Positions 10,736-24,583 of a stretch of 64,000 bases of DNA are shown here, one piece after another. The translations under genes were made by a program, and so were the position numbers. The notes under the pieces were generated by a model. It did not search any database and was not told the origin of the DNA. It was given only the letters and a program-made list of their open reading frames with translations. Source of the DNA: Erythrocercus mccallii (lineage: Eukaryota; Chordata; Aves; Passeriformes; Dicruridae); NCBI GenBank assembly GCA_013397435.1, contig VZRG01001551.1:1-64000 (forward strand), written 5' to 3'. Every line of letters starts with the position of its first letter. Within the stretch, counting starts at the first letter, position 1.

Positions 10736-12305
10736 TGGGATCTTTAGGTCCAAAGTGTTACTGACCAGTAATGTGTTCTAGTGTATTGCCAAACTAGGTC
10801 TGGTGCATTGTTCACTGCTGGCAACTTGTTACTGATTTTTTATTATTTTCATACATTATGATCCCCAAAAGAAACAAGCTGCATGCAGTCTGTTAAAAAG
10901 AAAGCCAACCTTTTTTTTTGTTTCTGTGTCAAGTACAGTCTTTTTGAGGCAGGATGGCATGGATGGGTGAATATGGAGGAAGGAGATATAAATTATCCTC
11001 CTTAGGCTCGTTTAATTTTTAATATGAACTTTGATTACAGAAGAGTCATGCTTTATGGAGCAATAAAGAAGCCAGTGCATACAAACTCTTCCACTGGTCC
11101 TTATAAAATGAAACAAGAACATGTGCTAGGATTACAGCATGTATGCAAACAAGACCCAGAGTACACACAAGGCAGATGCATTTTCTAGACCAGAAAATCA
11201 AAGATAAATGTATATCCTTTTTTTCCTTGGACTTTGTGAGAACTGCGAAAGGAATACCCTATGCTTTAGGCAATAATATAGGTAACAGTATATTAAAAAA
11301 TCTCCAGAGAGGAAAACATTGAGGATGCTGTTTTGTTTTTAACAACACTTGTCTTTCTCATGGACAATAGAGTGTTACAGTGAGAGCTTGCAGATGCTTT
11401 CAATAAAAACTGATAGTAGAACACAGGTGAATGCATTACTCTAAAGGGTGAAGATGAACCCAGTTCTACCAGCCATATAATTTATATCTGTTCCGATTTA
11501 GCTTGTGAGTGTTCTGACTTGGTTAGCATGGTTTTGGCTAGCATGTTACATTTAGAGAACAGTGTCTCCTTTGCAAAGAGTTTGGAGACCTCCTAACATA
11601 AACACTACTAGTGATATTTATTGTATTTGTGTTCTTAGCTTTGGAGAAAAAATACTTCGAGCTTAAATGTGTAAATCTTGTAATGTGTGTAACAAGCTGC
11701 TTGTTTTGAATTTTTTTATGTGTTTATACTGCTGTAATCAGTCAATTTTAATTTTGTTCTGTTGGATACATTATAGACATATTCTAAGTGATAGATTTGA
11801 TTCCTAGAGGTGTCAGGATATATAGCAGTGCAGATAGTCTGAGTAATTTTTATTTTCAATAGTGAGAGTCATACAGAATCTCAAGATTGACTTAATCAGG
11901 CATTTGTGGGATCCAAAAAGGGATAATTCACTTATGTTTTCAACTCAGAAACATTGCAGGCAATGTATAGGTTATTTTCCTTCCAGCATTGCTCAAGAGG
12001 ATTGTTTCTCTCTTCTTGCTGCTGTTTGTACACAGAATATTTCTGTGTACTCTGTCCTCCTTGAGCAATCCATTGTACGAACAGAATCAGGTATGCTCTT
12101 GGTCCAGATTGCTTTCTCTTTACAATAAAAGAACAAAGAGTTTCTAAGAGAAATGCAATGGCAATTAGGCTAATACATACAGTGAGAAATATTAATTACC
12201 TCCTTAATCTTGTCACAGCTATCTCAGTCATTATACACAAACCTTTAGACATGGGATGTAAGAAGTCTTTTGGCTTTGGTGGGAAACCACACTGAAAAGC
12301 CATTC

Positions 12306-12343
12306 AGCTGGCTATTCGCAGCAAGGCAAGTGAATAGCCAGCT
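12306..12343. repeat. Perfect 12-bp inverted repeat with 14-nt loop
   Basis: AGCTGGCTATTC at 12306-12317 is followed, after 14 bases, by its exact reverse complement GAATAGCCAGCT at 12332-12343. Pairing does not extend beyond the 12 bp. It could form a short hairpin in RNA or DNA, but is shorter than a typical microRNA precursor stem. Confidence 0.8.
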
Positions 12344-13723
12344 TTGTGTTTACTAGGGGTAATCTGCTGTGCCGTGCTACTCAATCTGTAACTCTAAATG
12401 TCCTTGTCTTGTAGTTGGCAGTATACTAAGCCCCAAGTTTTCTGACTGGTTTGGGGGCCCGCTGAAATGCTGACCAGTCTGACAGTCATTGGAGCTGTCT
12501 TTAGAGAAGAGAACTGATGGATGCAGCAGAACAGCTCTTAACTTGAGAAGCAGGATAAATTATTGATCATCATCTTAGCTCAGCTTCTGAGGAATTATCA
12601 GTGATAGTGGATCAACCGTTATATTTTTCATGGACAGAATGACGAATGTTTTCCCATCTTTTGAGTCCTGTCTAAAACTTTGGGACATTTTTATAGTCTT
12701 AGTTGGGTTTCAGGTAAATACAAGTTACAGGGCCAGGGTATTCACAGGACTGAAATTAATTATACCCTCCCAGACATTATGTATGGGCGTTTTTATGTTT
12801 TTAGTGGCTATAGTGTAATCTTGTTTTATATATTGGTGTTTAGTACATTTGAAGAGAGGTAAACAAATTAATCATTAACTGTGAAGTCAACCCTAGACGG
12901 TAGCCTCCAGGTTTCTTTGCCTCCCTTTACCTGAAATGTCTGGGTTTTTTTTTTTTTAATGGCTGTGCTCCTGCTTGGGACTTACTAAAAAAGAAGGCAT
13001 GGTGTGAGAAGTAATATGTAATTTGAAACAGGACTCACAATGGATTGAACAGAGGAATTTAGGTTTTCAGTGCCAGTATAGGAAATATTACAGGGCAGAA
13101 AAGACCCTGGGGTTAATGTAACTTTTTAGAAACAGAGATCAAGAGATCAAGATATGATGCCATTTTGAATAGGATTGTAAAGTATATTTGCTATAGTCAT
13201 TCTAAGATGGTTGCTTTTTTGTTTGTTTGAAGAATAAAATCAGAAATGTCACACTGATATGTCAATTATTCTAAAAATGTGTAGTTTTACTTGGTAATCT
13301 TCACATCTCTCTGTATATCTTGTATTTCATTAAACCAAATCCTGCATTTAATAAAATATACTTTCATTACAAGAAAAACTAGTGGTTACTGCTCAATCCC
13401 TATGTTAATACCTTTTTTTTAGTGACATTCTTACAATTCTTCATTTCTACTTTGCTGTGCTTAAAGTCTTCTGTGTCCTGTCTCTTTGGACATCTTGGTG
13501 AAACACCATTTTTATGACACAGTGTCTGCTGCTTTTCCTTTCTTTTATGTGCTCACCTATATGCCTTTTCATCCCCTCCTCTACCTCATACTTTTACTAT
13601 TGCACTAGAAACTTGGCTTTTATGAGGGACCCAAACAAGCTTTTCAGATGCCATATGGTTTTTTGAGAATTGTCACTCTAATTTCAAATATATTTGAAAA
13701 TATATTTCTGCTCCTTAGAAATT

Positions 13724-13802
13724 AAAAAACAAACAAACAAAAAACAAAACCAAAACAACAACAACAAAAAAAAACCACAAAAAACCCCCAACCACAAACC
13801 CA
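13724..13802 (+). repeat. A-rich low-complexity tract (CAAA/CAA-type)
   Basis: About 80 bases consist almost only of A and C, with successive caaa, caa and acc units after an AT-rich stretch. No retroposed body with target-site duplications was visible upstream, so I call it simple sequence rather than a retropseudogene tail. Confidence 0.75.
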
Positions 13803-16274
13803 AGAAGAATCCCACAGCCCAATACCAAATTGGAGGAATTCAAGGGTATTAGTTTTCAATGTCTTCAGAATTTTTAGCTAACTGCTTGATATGTTTTCGG
13901 ATATGGTTATAGTTACCAGCAATTTTTGTACTAATGGTTTCCATTTCATTTTCATTAGTTGCTTGCTCTGTTTTTTGTAAATATTACCTACAATTATGTG
14001 CCATTTACTTCTGGAAGAATAAGTAAGTGCATATTTAAAATGCAGTCAAGTTAAATCTTGGCCTGAAATTGAATTTTTAAGTGTATCTCTTTAAACGTGA
14101 TAGCACTGATGATTCAGTCATATGATTTGCCATTAACTGTATCACAAACATTTCCTGTAGCTTAACTTGCTATTCCTGTCCCTTGCCCTCTTGAAATAAA
14201 TGGACTTCCAACAACAGTTTTGACAATACTCTTGTCTACAAGTAATAAAACATCTGGAAATTAGGCTAGATGGATAAAACAGTTCCATGTAATAATATGT
14301 ATCTGGCATTCATACAACCTTTGTATAATGCATGTTTTTTATGGGCCAGATGTGGTATTTATGTGTTATGAGGAACAGAGGCATGTTCAGTCATGCTTTT
14401 TATTGCATTTAAATGCAAGGTATATTTTAATAACTCTCAAAGGGAATTGTCTCCTATTGATTAGAAACTGTCAGTGTGTTAGACATAAACCTCAAAAAGC
14501 AAATGAATCTGTCAGAAAACTGTAGATGTAATTTAGGTTGACATTAAACTGTATACCTATTGTGAGCTGGCTTAAAAAAAAAAAGAAAAAAAAGAAGCGA
14601 CTAATAAATTTCTACTTATTCCTCCAGTGAAGGTGATATATAAAGCCTTTGATCTAAGACTTGTTTATTTCTTCTCTAGGACTGTGTTCTATTAGATTTA
14701 CAGGTCTATGAAATTATTGTTCTTCAGCCTTTCACATTTTCTCATTAAGAAAACAGCTTTGCATAAAAGCCAGCTGCAAAGTCTCCATTTTTACAGTTTT
14801 GCATGACATTTTCAGGTAAGGCAAACTGAACTATCAAGTGGAAAAGGGATTTCACTGAATCATGTCCACCTTGCTTTTGCCATTGTTAATTTCCAAACAA
14901 CTCTGAAAGGCAGGTAACGGAGCTGTTCTCTCCTCTACACCTTTTCTTTGTCTAAGGTTTTTACTGTTTTCACCCTTAAACATGGTTGCTTTTTCAAAAA
15001 TAGTACTTGCAACTTTCTTTCATTTACCATTGCCATTTCTGTTGAACAAATTGAGTTTTGATTACATGGCATTCTGCACTTGCTATAATCCTTTGTTCCA
15101 TGTCTTTTTACATGTTTATTATCTGTACAAGAGCTGTCAATGTCGATCTCTTAGTTTCTTTAGTTTGTTTTTCTGGTTTTATTTTACCTTTTTACTCTGC
15201 GAAATCTCTTCAAACAAATAAATTCCCTACATGTGTATTTCCAAAATGTTACAGGTTGTTTAAAAGCAAGTGCATTAAGGCCAACCTTGACAGATGTCAG
15301 TACCAGAACTCCACTAGTGCATCCCTCCTTTTGTTAACTTTTATTGAAAGGGAGCAAAAGTCTGCAGGGATGCTGGTTTGGCAGCTATTAAATATATTTT
15401 GGTTTTTTAAACTTTGTAAGATGACTCCAGCTATTGCAATAATTTGCTTAATTATCTTCTGCAGTAGTGAAGACCAGAAATCTCGAAGCCATCCTTGAGT
15501 CTAACAAGATTTCTAAACCTTCTATCCTCCTTACAGTTTGCTTGTGTGTCACTGACCTTTCCCAATCCCTAGAGCACTGCCAGGCTTCTTCCTTGATTCA
15601 GCTCTGGCTCTACTGAAATTCTTATTCATTCTTGAATCATTTTCTCTCTCAACTTTTTCAGCTCTTTTTTAATATTTCATCTAAATCCCTATAATTTTAG
15701 GCTCCAAGAGACACAGAATTCTGTGCTTAGATTACTTTTTCATGTATATTCTCCATCTATCCCTCCAATCAGGCATCTTTGAATTCAGGTTCAATATTAA
15801 GCTCCTGCTTTTTAGAATTCTCACTGGATTTGTATCTCATTTTCCACTTTTGAGTCTGTGATGAACAGAGGGAGTATTTGTGCTTCATTCAGTAACATGG
15901 ATGAAGGCAAAAGAAAACCATGGTGTAGAGAAAAAGGCCTGACATTCAAGTTCAAGATCCAGTGTTCCTGTCAACCCTTTCATTACAGTAACTAATAAAT
16001 GGTGATGTATGGCTTTATTCATGGTCTATAGCCCTGACAGAGAGGGATAGCATGTCTCAGCCTTAATGTATAATTCAGACATGAAGGACATAAAGTAGTT
16101 TCATCAGGAAAAAACAATTCTAAGCCAAAATATTAGAATGCTCCCAAATTGGAACAATTTTTTTTGAGATTTGTCCGTCCCTGTAGACACAACTTGCTTT
16201 GACTGTTTATTGGGCACTGATATCACCCCAATATTCAAGACATACAGCAGGCACCCCAGGAAACCAATGTGGTC

Positions 16275-17570
16275 AGAGACCGTCTGACCAAGCTCAAATA
16301 CCAGAAAGGAGTGTATGAAAAGCAGAAGATGGGATATACTACTGAGAATAGAAACACGAAATGGAGATGCAAGGATGAAATTAGAAATACCAAAGTTTTG
16401 TTGGTATTGAAACATACAAGGCAGTGCAACAAGAGAGGCTTCTGCAGGTACATTGGCAGCAAAAAGAAGACTAGGGAAATCACAGACCTGGTGGTGAATC
16501 AGGTAGGTGATCTACTAATGAAGGGTATGAAAGATGCTGATGTACCTAAATGCTTTACTCATTTCAGTCTGTATTAGCAGTCTCCTGCTAAGCCTTCCAG
16601 GTTCTGCCAGTTTTGTTTGATCTTTTTATTGGTGATCTGGATGCAGGAGATGAATGCACCATTATTATGTTGATGATACTAAACTGGGAGGTGCTTTTGA
16701 CTCTCTTGGGTGATGAGAGGCCTTGCAGAGAGATCTAAATAGAGCATTAGGCAATCATCAAGGTCATGAAATTCAAGAACAAATGCTGGGTTCTGTACCT
16801 GGGACAGGATAAGACTGGACACAAGTACAAATTGGAAAAGGAGTGGCAGGAGAGCAGCCCTATAGAGTGTGGGGTGCTGGTCAACAGCAGCTCAGTTGAG
16901 TCAGCAGTGAGCCCTGCCAGCCAGACAGGCAAACAGCATCCCAGGATACATCAAACACTGCATCTTGCACTGCCAGTGCAAAAGAGGTGATTATCACTGT
17001 ATTCAGCACTGGTGCAGCCTCTTCTGGAGTGCTGAGTGCAGTTCTGGGCCCTGTGATTCAAAAATCATAGAACCAGAGAAGAAGGATGTGAGTGACAGTT
17101 CTTGAATGTGCCCCAAGGAGGGCGACAACGCTGGTGAGAGTTCTGGGAGATGTGTTCTGTGAGAAGTCACAAAGGACTGTGGCCTTCTCTAGTTTGGAGA
17201 AAAGGAGGCTGAGGGGTGACCTCATTATTCTGTACAGCTCTCTGAGCATGGGGAGTGAGAGATGTCCATCTCCTCTCCCTGGGACCCAGTGATGGAATGC
17301 ATGGGAATGATAAAAAGCTGTGCCAGGGGAGGGTCAAACAGGACATTAGGAAGCATTTTGTTACTAAGAGGGCAGTCAAATGCTGGAACAGGCTCGCTGG
17401 TGGTCAATGCCCTGAGCTCCTCACAGCATTAAAGATGCATTTGAACAATCCCTTAATAACATGCTTCCACTCTGGTTGGCCTCAGTCAGGCAGCTGAATG
17501 GGATGATCATCCCAGGTCCCTTTCAATAGAACTAGGCTATTCTATTGTGTTCTGTTGTGTACTATTGTAA
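16275..17570 (+). mobile_element. CR1 LINE with internal deletion, inactive
   Basis: The first part (about 16275-16560) encodes the CR1 ORF2 linker between endonuclease and reverse transcriptase, with CKDEIRNTK, then RGFCRYIGSKKKTRE, then an EKAEV-like block (MKDADV). The sequence then jumps to the late palm region. FIGDLDAG-like bases are followed by a YVDDTKLGG reading at 16666-16692, so the aspartate pair survives in one frame, although frameshifts surround it. About 150 codons of the fingers and early palm expected between these blocks are missing. The copy continues through the ORF2 end ('ggtgcagcctcttctggagtgctgagtgcagttctgggccc' broken by indels) and the 3' UTR blocks, and ends in a degraded attctattgtgttctg tail. 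Confidence 0.88.
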
Positions 17571-17599
17571 TACTCAAAGGAGGGTCAAGTTAGAAAATA

Positions 17600-18000
17600 C
17601 TTTAATGAGCTGGAGGTATACAAACCCATGGAACCTTGGAACCATGGAACAAGCAGAAACAAGTTCGACAAGTGTAGAGCCCTGCACTTGAGGCAGAAAA
17701 CCCCCATGAACAGGAATAAGCTGGACACTGTCACAAGACCAGCTTTGGTGAACAGCAGGTTGAACCTGATCAGCAGCGTGACCATACAGCAGTGATGGTG
17801 AATGGCAACCTGGGCAGTATAAGCAACACCACCAGTGGATGAAGGGAAGTTAATATTCTCCATTCTTGAAGATTTTTCAGCATTTGTGTGGAGATTTTCA
17901 AAAGGGCTGTAGGTAGTCTGATTTAACTGCAAAAATAACCCTCCTTTGAGTAAGAGGTTAGAGACCTCAAAGACCTTTTCCAGCCAATAGCTTATGATTT
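17600..18000 (+). mobile_element. Second CR1 fragment, degraded, same orientation
   Basis: Immediately after the preceding copy, CR1-like sequence starts again. It begins with an 'acaagtgtagagccctgcact' block and 'ccccatgaacaggaataagctgg'-type sequence, followed by 'agcagcgtgaccatacagcag'. A poorly matching middle follows. It closes with 'gagacctcaaagaccttttccagcc' and a worn tail near 17995. The internal jump indicates further deletion or an insertion. Orientation is the same as the 16.3-17.6 kb copy. Confidence 0.7.
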
Positions 18001-19673
18001 TGCCATAATAGAGAAAATAATCTGGTATACTTAAGTCATCATAGGAATCTCAGCTCTCAGAATTAACTTTAATAAAGCACTTAATGGGTAAGTGCAAAAT
18101 AAATTTGATGGAATTAATGGAGTTTATATTTAAAGTGCTTTGTTTATAAGAAAGACTTTAGATTTAAAATATTTTAAACTTTCTGTGTATTCATAAAGTG
18201 AATAATAGATCCTTTAATATATAATAAATATAATTATTGATATGCATACCTTCCCAAGTCCCTTATCTTTACTGTGAATATTTAATTTATTATGATAACA
18301 TTTTAAAAGTACAGTGTAGAGCCTGAAAGTATCAAAGAAATTATATCTAAACACTGATTCACAATACAAAGAGATACTACAATATAACGAAAAGGCTTTT
18401 GTAAGCAGTATTGCTCAGTATACTTAGACCTGTTGAAAAGAGTTTCAAGATTTATTGGGAAATATCTTGGAAAAAAGCATTTTTAAGTGATAAAGAAAAC
18501 CTTACAAAATATCGAGTTTCAAAAAACCCCAAACAATACATTTAAATTGAACTGTGGATTTTAAAAGCTGCAGATGGGTTTGATTGTAGTTAAACAGTAA
18601 TATTTTCTGTATAGACCCCAGTAACAGATGCTGCTTTATTTTTGGCAATCTGTAAGTAATCTCTTTTGTTCAATGAGCTCTAAGGCTTGTGTATTGTACT
18701 TGCAGTTTAATTTTTCAGAAGTGGTCAGATCATGTTATTTAGCTCCTACTTCTTTTGGTCCTTAGTATTTGTATGACCTGGATGCTTTGTGTAAATGTTC
18801 CTCATAGGACTGCTATGAGTAAATGGTATCAAAACTAGACTGTACTAATCTAAAATGTCTTTTATTATTAATTGCAGCACTTTGTTTGGTCAGCTGAAGA
18901 GTGCTTAGAAAGCCAGCTTTGTTCAAGTGTAAATAGGGGGAATGTGCAGTCAAATGGCACATGGTGCTTCGAGCTGCCACGACTGATGCTGACAGGGCAA
19001 AATGGCTTTAAAGCAACCCCCTGGGTGGAGGAGTCTTGTGTTACTCTCATTTTGTGTTCCTTAAGTAGTGCATGTGTACTGCCATATTTCTGCTTTCCCT
19101 CCCCAAGGGCTATTGAATGTTAAAAGAAGCTTGGAGGTGGCTTTTTGCCTTGGCTGTATGTGGAACTGGAGAAAAGGAAACAAAGAGAGGAAGACAGTTG
19201 CTGCTGCTTTCAGTTCTGCCAAGAGTTCCTATGCTAACATGCCAATTGCCTAATGTTATTATGCATATGTTTTGTCATATGTAAATTTATTGTTTTTAGA
19301 GAAAAATCACACAAAAAGACACCTCAGTCAAAAATAAACACATCTAGACAAAGAATCTGAAGTCATAATTACACATTTTTATAAAGCTCAAGTTGATTTT
19401 CTGATGAACAATTAGATGTAGATCTATATATTATCTTATGTTTCCTTGACTCTTTGTTCTAGTTCTGCAAAACTATACAACTTCAAATCTTCCAATGTCT
19501 ATTTTACAGGCTTTGCTATTCAGAAAGAAATAGGAAATAGGAAAACACTTTTGGTTCCTGAAAGAGGGGAAAAATGTCAAGAAATAGGCTTGCAGATAGG
19601 AGTTTGATACTATATATACATGATAGTATAATGTTTTGGAGTTTTTTTCTATTTATAAGGCAGAATGGTTTGA

Positions 19674-19715
19674 AGTTTAGAGTTCTTGCAAGAAAGTTTA
19701 GAGTTCTTGCAAGAA
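19674..19715. repeat. Perfect 21-bp tandem repeat, two copies
   Basis: The unit starting agtttagagttcttgcaag at 19674 is repeated without mismatch from 19695. The perfect match suggests a recent slippage or tandem duplication. Confidence 0.85.
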
Positions 19716-22700
19716 AAGAAACATGTAGAGAATGTGGTGGTTTGCTGAAGGCGCCCAATTCTGTAGCCAGCAAAGGCAAAAGGTAACTTGTCTCTACTTC
19801 AAGAAAGCATGATTGGGTGCCTAATAAAATGACCGTGTAATATGGTATGATTGGCAGTTCCTGCTTAGGAAGCCAAAGAATAAAATAGCAGAGGTGTTGA
19901 CATTCACTGGCAAATTCCCTCTGACTTCACAGGAGCTGGGTTTTAGTCTTAAATAAATAATGTTGAAAAAATGTACTTCAGAAACTTTGGGTTAATCTGT
20001 TGGTTCAGATCAGGGTAGAGTGGATAACTATGCCTGCAGGCATTAACAGGTCAGACCTATCTTTTCATGGTTGTGGGATTTACTGAAATAAGTGGATCAG
20101 ATAGGGCGTGCGGTACCAAAACCTATCAGGGTGGAATCTGTGCAATCCTTCCAGAATCCATCCATTCCCAGGGTGTGACTGAGTATATTTTGGCTTTGCA
20201 ATTGGCAGGCTTCTCTCTGCAGCTCCTTTCACCTTTATGGACAAATACTGCTAAGCTAGGAGGGCAGCTAAGAGAAATGTATGTTTTTAACAGTTAAGGC
20301 ACATGATCTCACTGTGCAAAGACGGAGCAAAACACGAATTGTGCAAAGAGGAATATATGCAGAAAAGAAAGGAAAAATGCCACTGTAATAAGTTCCTCAG
20401 GAATGTGTTTATCTATAAATAAGTAATTGTACCATAATTAATAAAAAAGGGAGAAAGGAATGTATTTACAGAGGGAAGGGTGGAGACTGTTTTATATCTG
20501 TGAGCCCAGGTAATATAAATGTATGTCTGTTTCACTGAGCATTATCGCCTAACTCTATAATAATTAAGGAGACATAACCACATCTCCAGCCATCTGTCTA
20601 CTATCTTCAACAAAGCCAGGATGTACTCATTCCTTTTTCAGATGTCTGAGTTTGTTCATGATAATGGACTGACTAAACAGTGAGTTTAACATCCTTTCTC
20701 ATGAGCTTTGGGCAGTCTCTTGCCTTGCCTGATGCCATAGGGCTGTTATCTAGTCAGGCAGGGAGGATGTTCATGTCATGCAGAGGTGCTGAGGCCACCT
20801 TACCACAGGGAGAGTGAGGAGAGATGGCTGCAGAACTCAGCCCAGATTTTACAACTATCACAGTTTGAAAAGTGGGGTCTAAATCATTATACCGAACAAG
20901 TAATTGAAGATTATGTTAATTCCACAGTAGTAGGTGTTGTAACTAACAGTGGAAGAAGAATGAAGTTTTAAAGAGATTTCCTCTTCTTATAAGCCTTGTT
21001 GAAGTAATAAATGATTTAAGTATCTTTTTCTTTTGGCTCCTTAGACAATGGACTGGATTTTTTTTTAGCTAATTTCTCAGACAGTAATATATTGGGGTAG
21101 GTTGAAATATAAAAATGTTTAAAGTATAGTAAAAGAAAAAATTTGACAAAAGTGTCTAAAGATTGCTCCTTGTTTAAATTTATTCTAAAGATCACGGACA
21201 AAATTTTATGCTTTGTATTTGGATGGGCTGAGGGTCCTGTGTTTTAAATGTATTTTCATTTCTACAGTCTGTTTATTGAGGTGCATTAGCATGAAAAAGC
21301 TAAACCACATCACATTACTTACTGCATGTTCTAGACGTTCACATGTTAACGCTGTTTGGTGGGAAATGAGATGAAGGAAGGGTATAAAATTTAAAACTGT
21401 TTTGCTCTCAGGCAACACAACTCTCTTGCAGAAACACATCTTTACTAGACTGCCCAGAGAACCAATATAAAATAATTCTATTTATTAATTTTATAGAAAC
21501 TAAAGGAAATCGCTGTGTCAATCATAAAGGACAATTCCAAGTTGTTGGAATTTTTTGTTATTGTTGTTTTGGGGCTTTTGTAATATATTTTTTTTTGGAT
21601 CTGCCTATGATCTGGGGGGATCAATGGCATCTAATGAAACCATTTAAGATTTTTGTCAGGCATTTTATATCTCTAAGACTTTTCCCCATTTAGTGGAATG
21701 GAATGTTGAAGACCCCCAGCAAATGGAAAGCTTTTTCAAAAGTGCTTGAGCAGAAGAGAAATAGAGGGTTTTTCTGAACTATCTTAGTCATAGGAACTCA
21801 GGTGCTACTCTAACTAAATCTTAGGATTCTGTTTGCATATGAATGCAGCTTTCATTTGCATTAAAATCTGGTAGTTTTATTAATGCTTATTGAGATTTTC
21901 TGTTATTTCCAATCTTCATTTGAGCAATGATCATGTAAATTTTGCCTGAGATAATTTTGATGTGATATTTCCAGATTTGGTGAATTTTCATATAATTGGT
22001 CATCCATAATTTTTTTTTTCACTAGAGATATCTGTCTAGGTACTTTGGTTAACTATTACTTTTGAACTACTAAATCCATTTACACGTATTTGACCACTGC
22101 TGTGTGTGTACCACTGTTTCAGGCTGCCAGCCTCTACTGCCATCTATTTATTGTGATATGACAAAGCTTCCACATATTCTTCTATCCAGAATACTTATGA
22201 TATGTGCAGTTTATCACAATAATGAATTTCAGAGATGTCTAGAGAATGTATGAGTGGAATTCTTCAATTCTTTTAGCCATCACAGGATAAGATTGCTTCC
22301 ACAGCTTAATCTGCATTAGGCCTTTGAGGAAAATCCAGAGATTCTTCCAATCAATTATTTGGATGTGGTGAGTCACTAGGCTTTGTTATTCTATTTGAGA
22401 AAAATTCTAAATTCACATATAGATGAAAGCAGATTCTGAAAAGGAAATTGCTTGTTAACTGAAACCTTAAATAGTTTTCTTTAAGAAAGCACAAGTGATC
22501 AGTCAGCTATCTTCCAACTATGCACTTCAAGGTCTTTCTAATTTAATGTATTACCTCTTTTACATCTTAACACACAAGACTTGTTACAGAAGACCGAAGG
22601 TGTCTTTTGTATTTCCAAACTCCTGTCTTTTCTTTAAGCCAAAATATACATATGTTGACGTGCCAAGTGGCTCTTCAGGCAGGAAAGTAAAAACATGTTC

Positions 22701-24583
22701 AGACATGTCCTGGAGGTTGGGAAAAATGTGAGAAAATGTTTAGCTCAAATAAAGCATCAACAGCTTCATTTTTACTACTTTCAGCAGCAATCAGATGTCT
22801 AATTAAATTCCATTAGCCTAAAATACGGCAGAGCTTTGAAGACACAAATCCATAACCAGAGTAAATGCCACACTGACTGTATTGAGACTTTGGAAGCTTT
22901 ACTCACACTACACATTCTCCCAAGTTTAAGCCCTCTGACTTAACTTTGCCATAACTAAATCATCCAAATTAACATTTAGAGAAGAGAAGTAATAAGTCTT
23001 TTTAGAATACAGTTCACCTAAGATACCTGGTTTCCTCATCCTGTTGAATGTATAACTTGCAAGGCTTTGCCTGTTAAAATGTGACATTTCTTCACTCAAA
23101 AGATCACTTTTATTTTTAAGAAAAGGTTTTTCTGCAGACCTGAATTTATCACACTGCACCAACAGTGAATTAATCTTCTACAAAGGCTTGGTCATTAAAA
23201 AGATAAAATAATTCAAACCACCACTGTGAAGGATTTTAAACCTTTGCATAATATATGGGCTCTGTGGCAGAATCAAATTCACTGGTTTCCTGTGTACACA
23301 AGAACAATAAAATGTGAAAGTACATAAACAAGTCTTTTAAAACAAGCAAATATGTCCTTTTAAGTCCTTCTCATTAAACAGACACAGCCTGATTAGGATA
23401 CTGAGGCTACTTGTGCATTTAGTGCCTGAGAAACAACTCCTGCTGTAGGCAACATGTTCAAAAGTTTGATCTAAACCACAGAAATGCCAACTCCATAGGA
23501 CACATTTCATTTAGTTAAAAAGTTTGGAATCAGATTACTTAGTCCTCACAACCTTCAAACTTCACAGATTAAAACTACGTGAGTGAGTCTGTTTTAACCT
23601 TCTCATGTTCTGCCAAGAGCCTTCTAAAGTGTTCCTTTCTTATGTTCTGAAGTATCTGTAAAAATGCCACTTAAGAACATCCAGAATTAATGTGGCCTCA
23701 AAACTACTAATAATGCTGTTCCAGATGTTTGAGGTGAATTGCTGAACAGGAAAAATAATTAAGTCATACTTACACAAACGAGCTTGCTTTAAAATACTTG
23801 TCTGGATCTGTCCTAAACCCACTAAAATCAGAGAACTCGGTACTCCCCTTCTCCCTTAAGCAGTGGTCTCCAACAAATCATCTTAAGCTTCCTAATTTCT
23901 TACATATTCTTATTATCAAACTTTTAAAATTGGAAACAATATACACATTACAGTTCTCTTTGGTTCTGTGGACCACTTCCCATAACCTCATGGCCTGAAA
24001 ACCTAGATGTAGGTATATGATAATGGAGAGCATGACTACAGGAGGTTTGTTTGCTCTCATTTTAGTTTGGTACAGTAGATGATAACAGCACTGAGGCATA
24101 GATTATTGACGAATGATCAACAATCTGGATCTGGATCTTATACCTAAGATCCTGATCTACCTATACATATATCCATAAGGACAAATTAACTCAAAGTCTC
24201 CTGGGTGCTGAAAAACAGAAGGAGCAAAAGAAGTTTTTCTCTCATTTTTACTCTTATTTACCTGAATAAATCTGATAAGTTCTCTCAGTTAAGTATGAGA
24301 CAGAGCAAGGGCATTTCTGCCCCTATGCATTGCCTTCTTTTTCTCTGACATCTATCTGCGTATGGTTTGTCTTCTTCAGCAGGCCTGAAGAAGTGAAAAT
24401 CTTGTTCCATTCTGACTTGAGGGAAAAATAATCATCTAATGAGTGGAACAGTGAAACAAATCCCCAGCGTAAAATGTTTTGGGTTCTTTTTGTGTTTTGA
24501 GATACACATGTCTACGTTTGCAGACTTCAGTGACTCAAAGTTGCAGCTCCAAAAGAGTATATGTATTTCCATGTAAAATCCTT

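Larger units (their letters stand above)
10736..16274. other. Intergenic, AT-rich, no gene recognised
   Basis: No reading frame here has recognisable family features; the longest, 146 codons near 15.1-15.5 kb, has composition typical of AT-rich chance frames. Contents worth marking are a perfect 12-bp inverted repeat (12306-12343) and an A/CAAA-rich tract (13724-13802). Mononucleotide runs occur around 12942-12957 and 14573-14594. Confidence 0.6.

Noticed and set aside
15058..15498. 146-codon plus-strand frame
   Set aside because: Composition is Phe/Leu/Cys-rich, as chance frames are in AT-rich DNA. There is no recognisable domain and no promoter or splice context.
17611..17655. Palindrome-like catggaaccttggaaccatgg
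   Set aside because: It is a short overlapping repeat of ggaacc within a degraded CR1 region, not a convincing binding site or hairpin.
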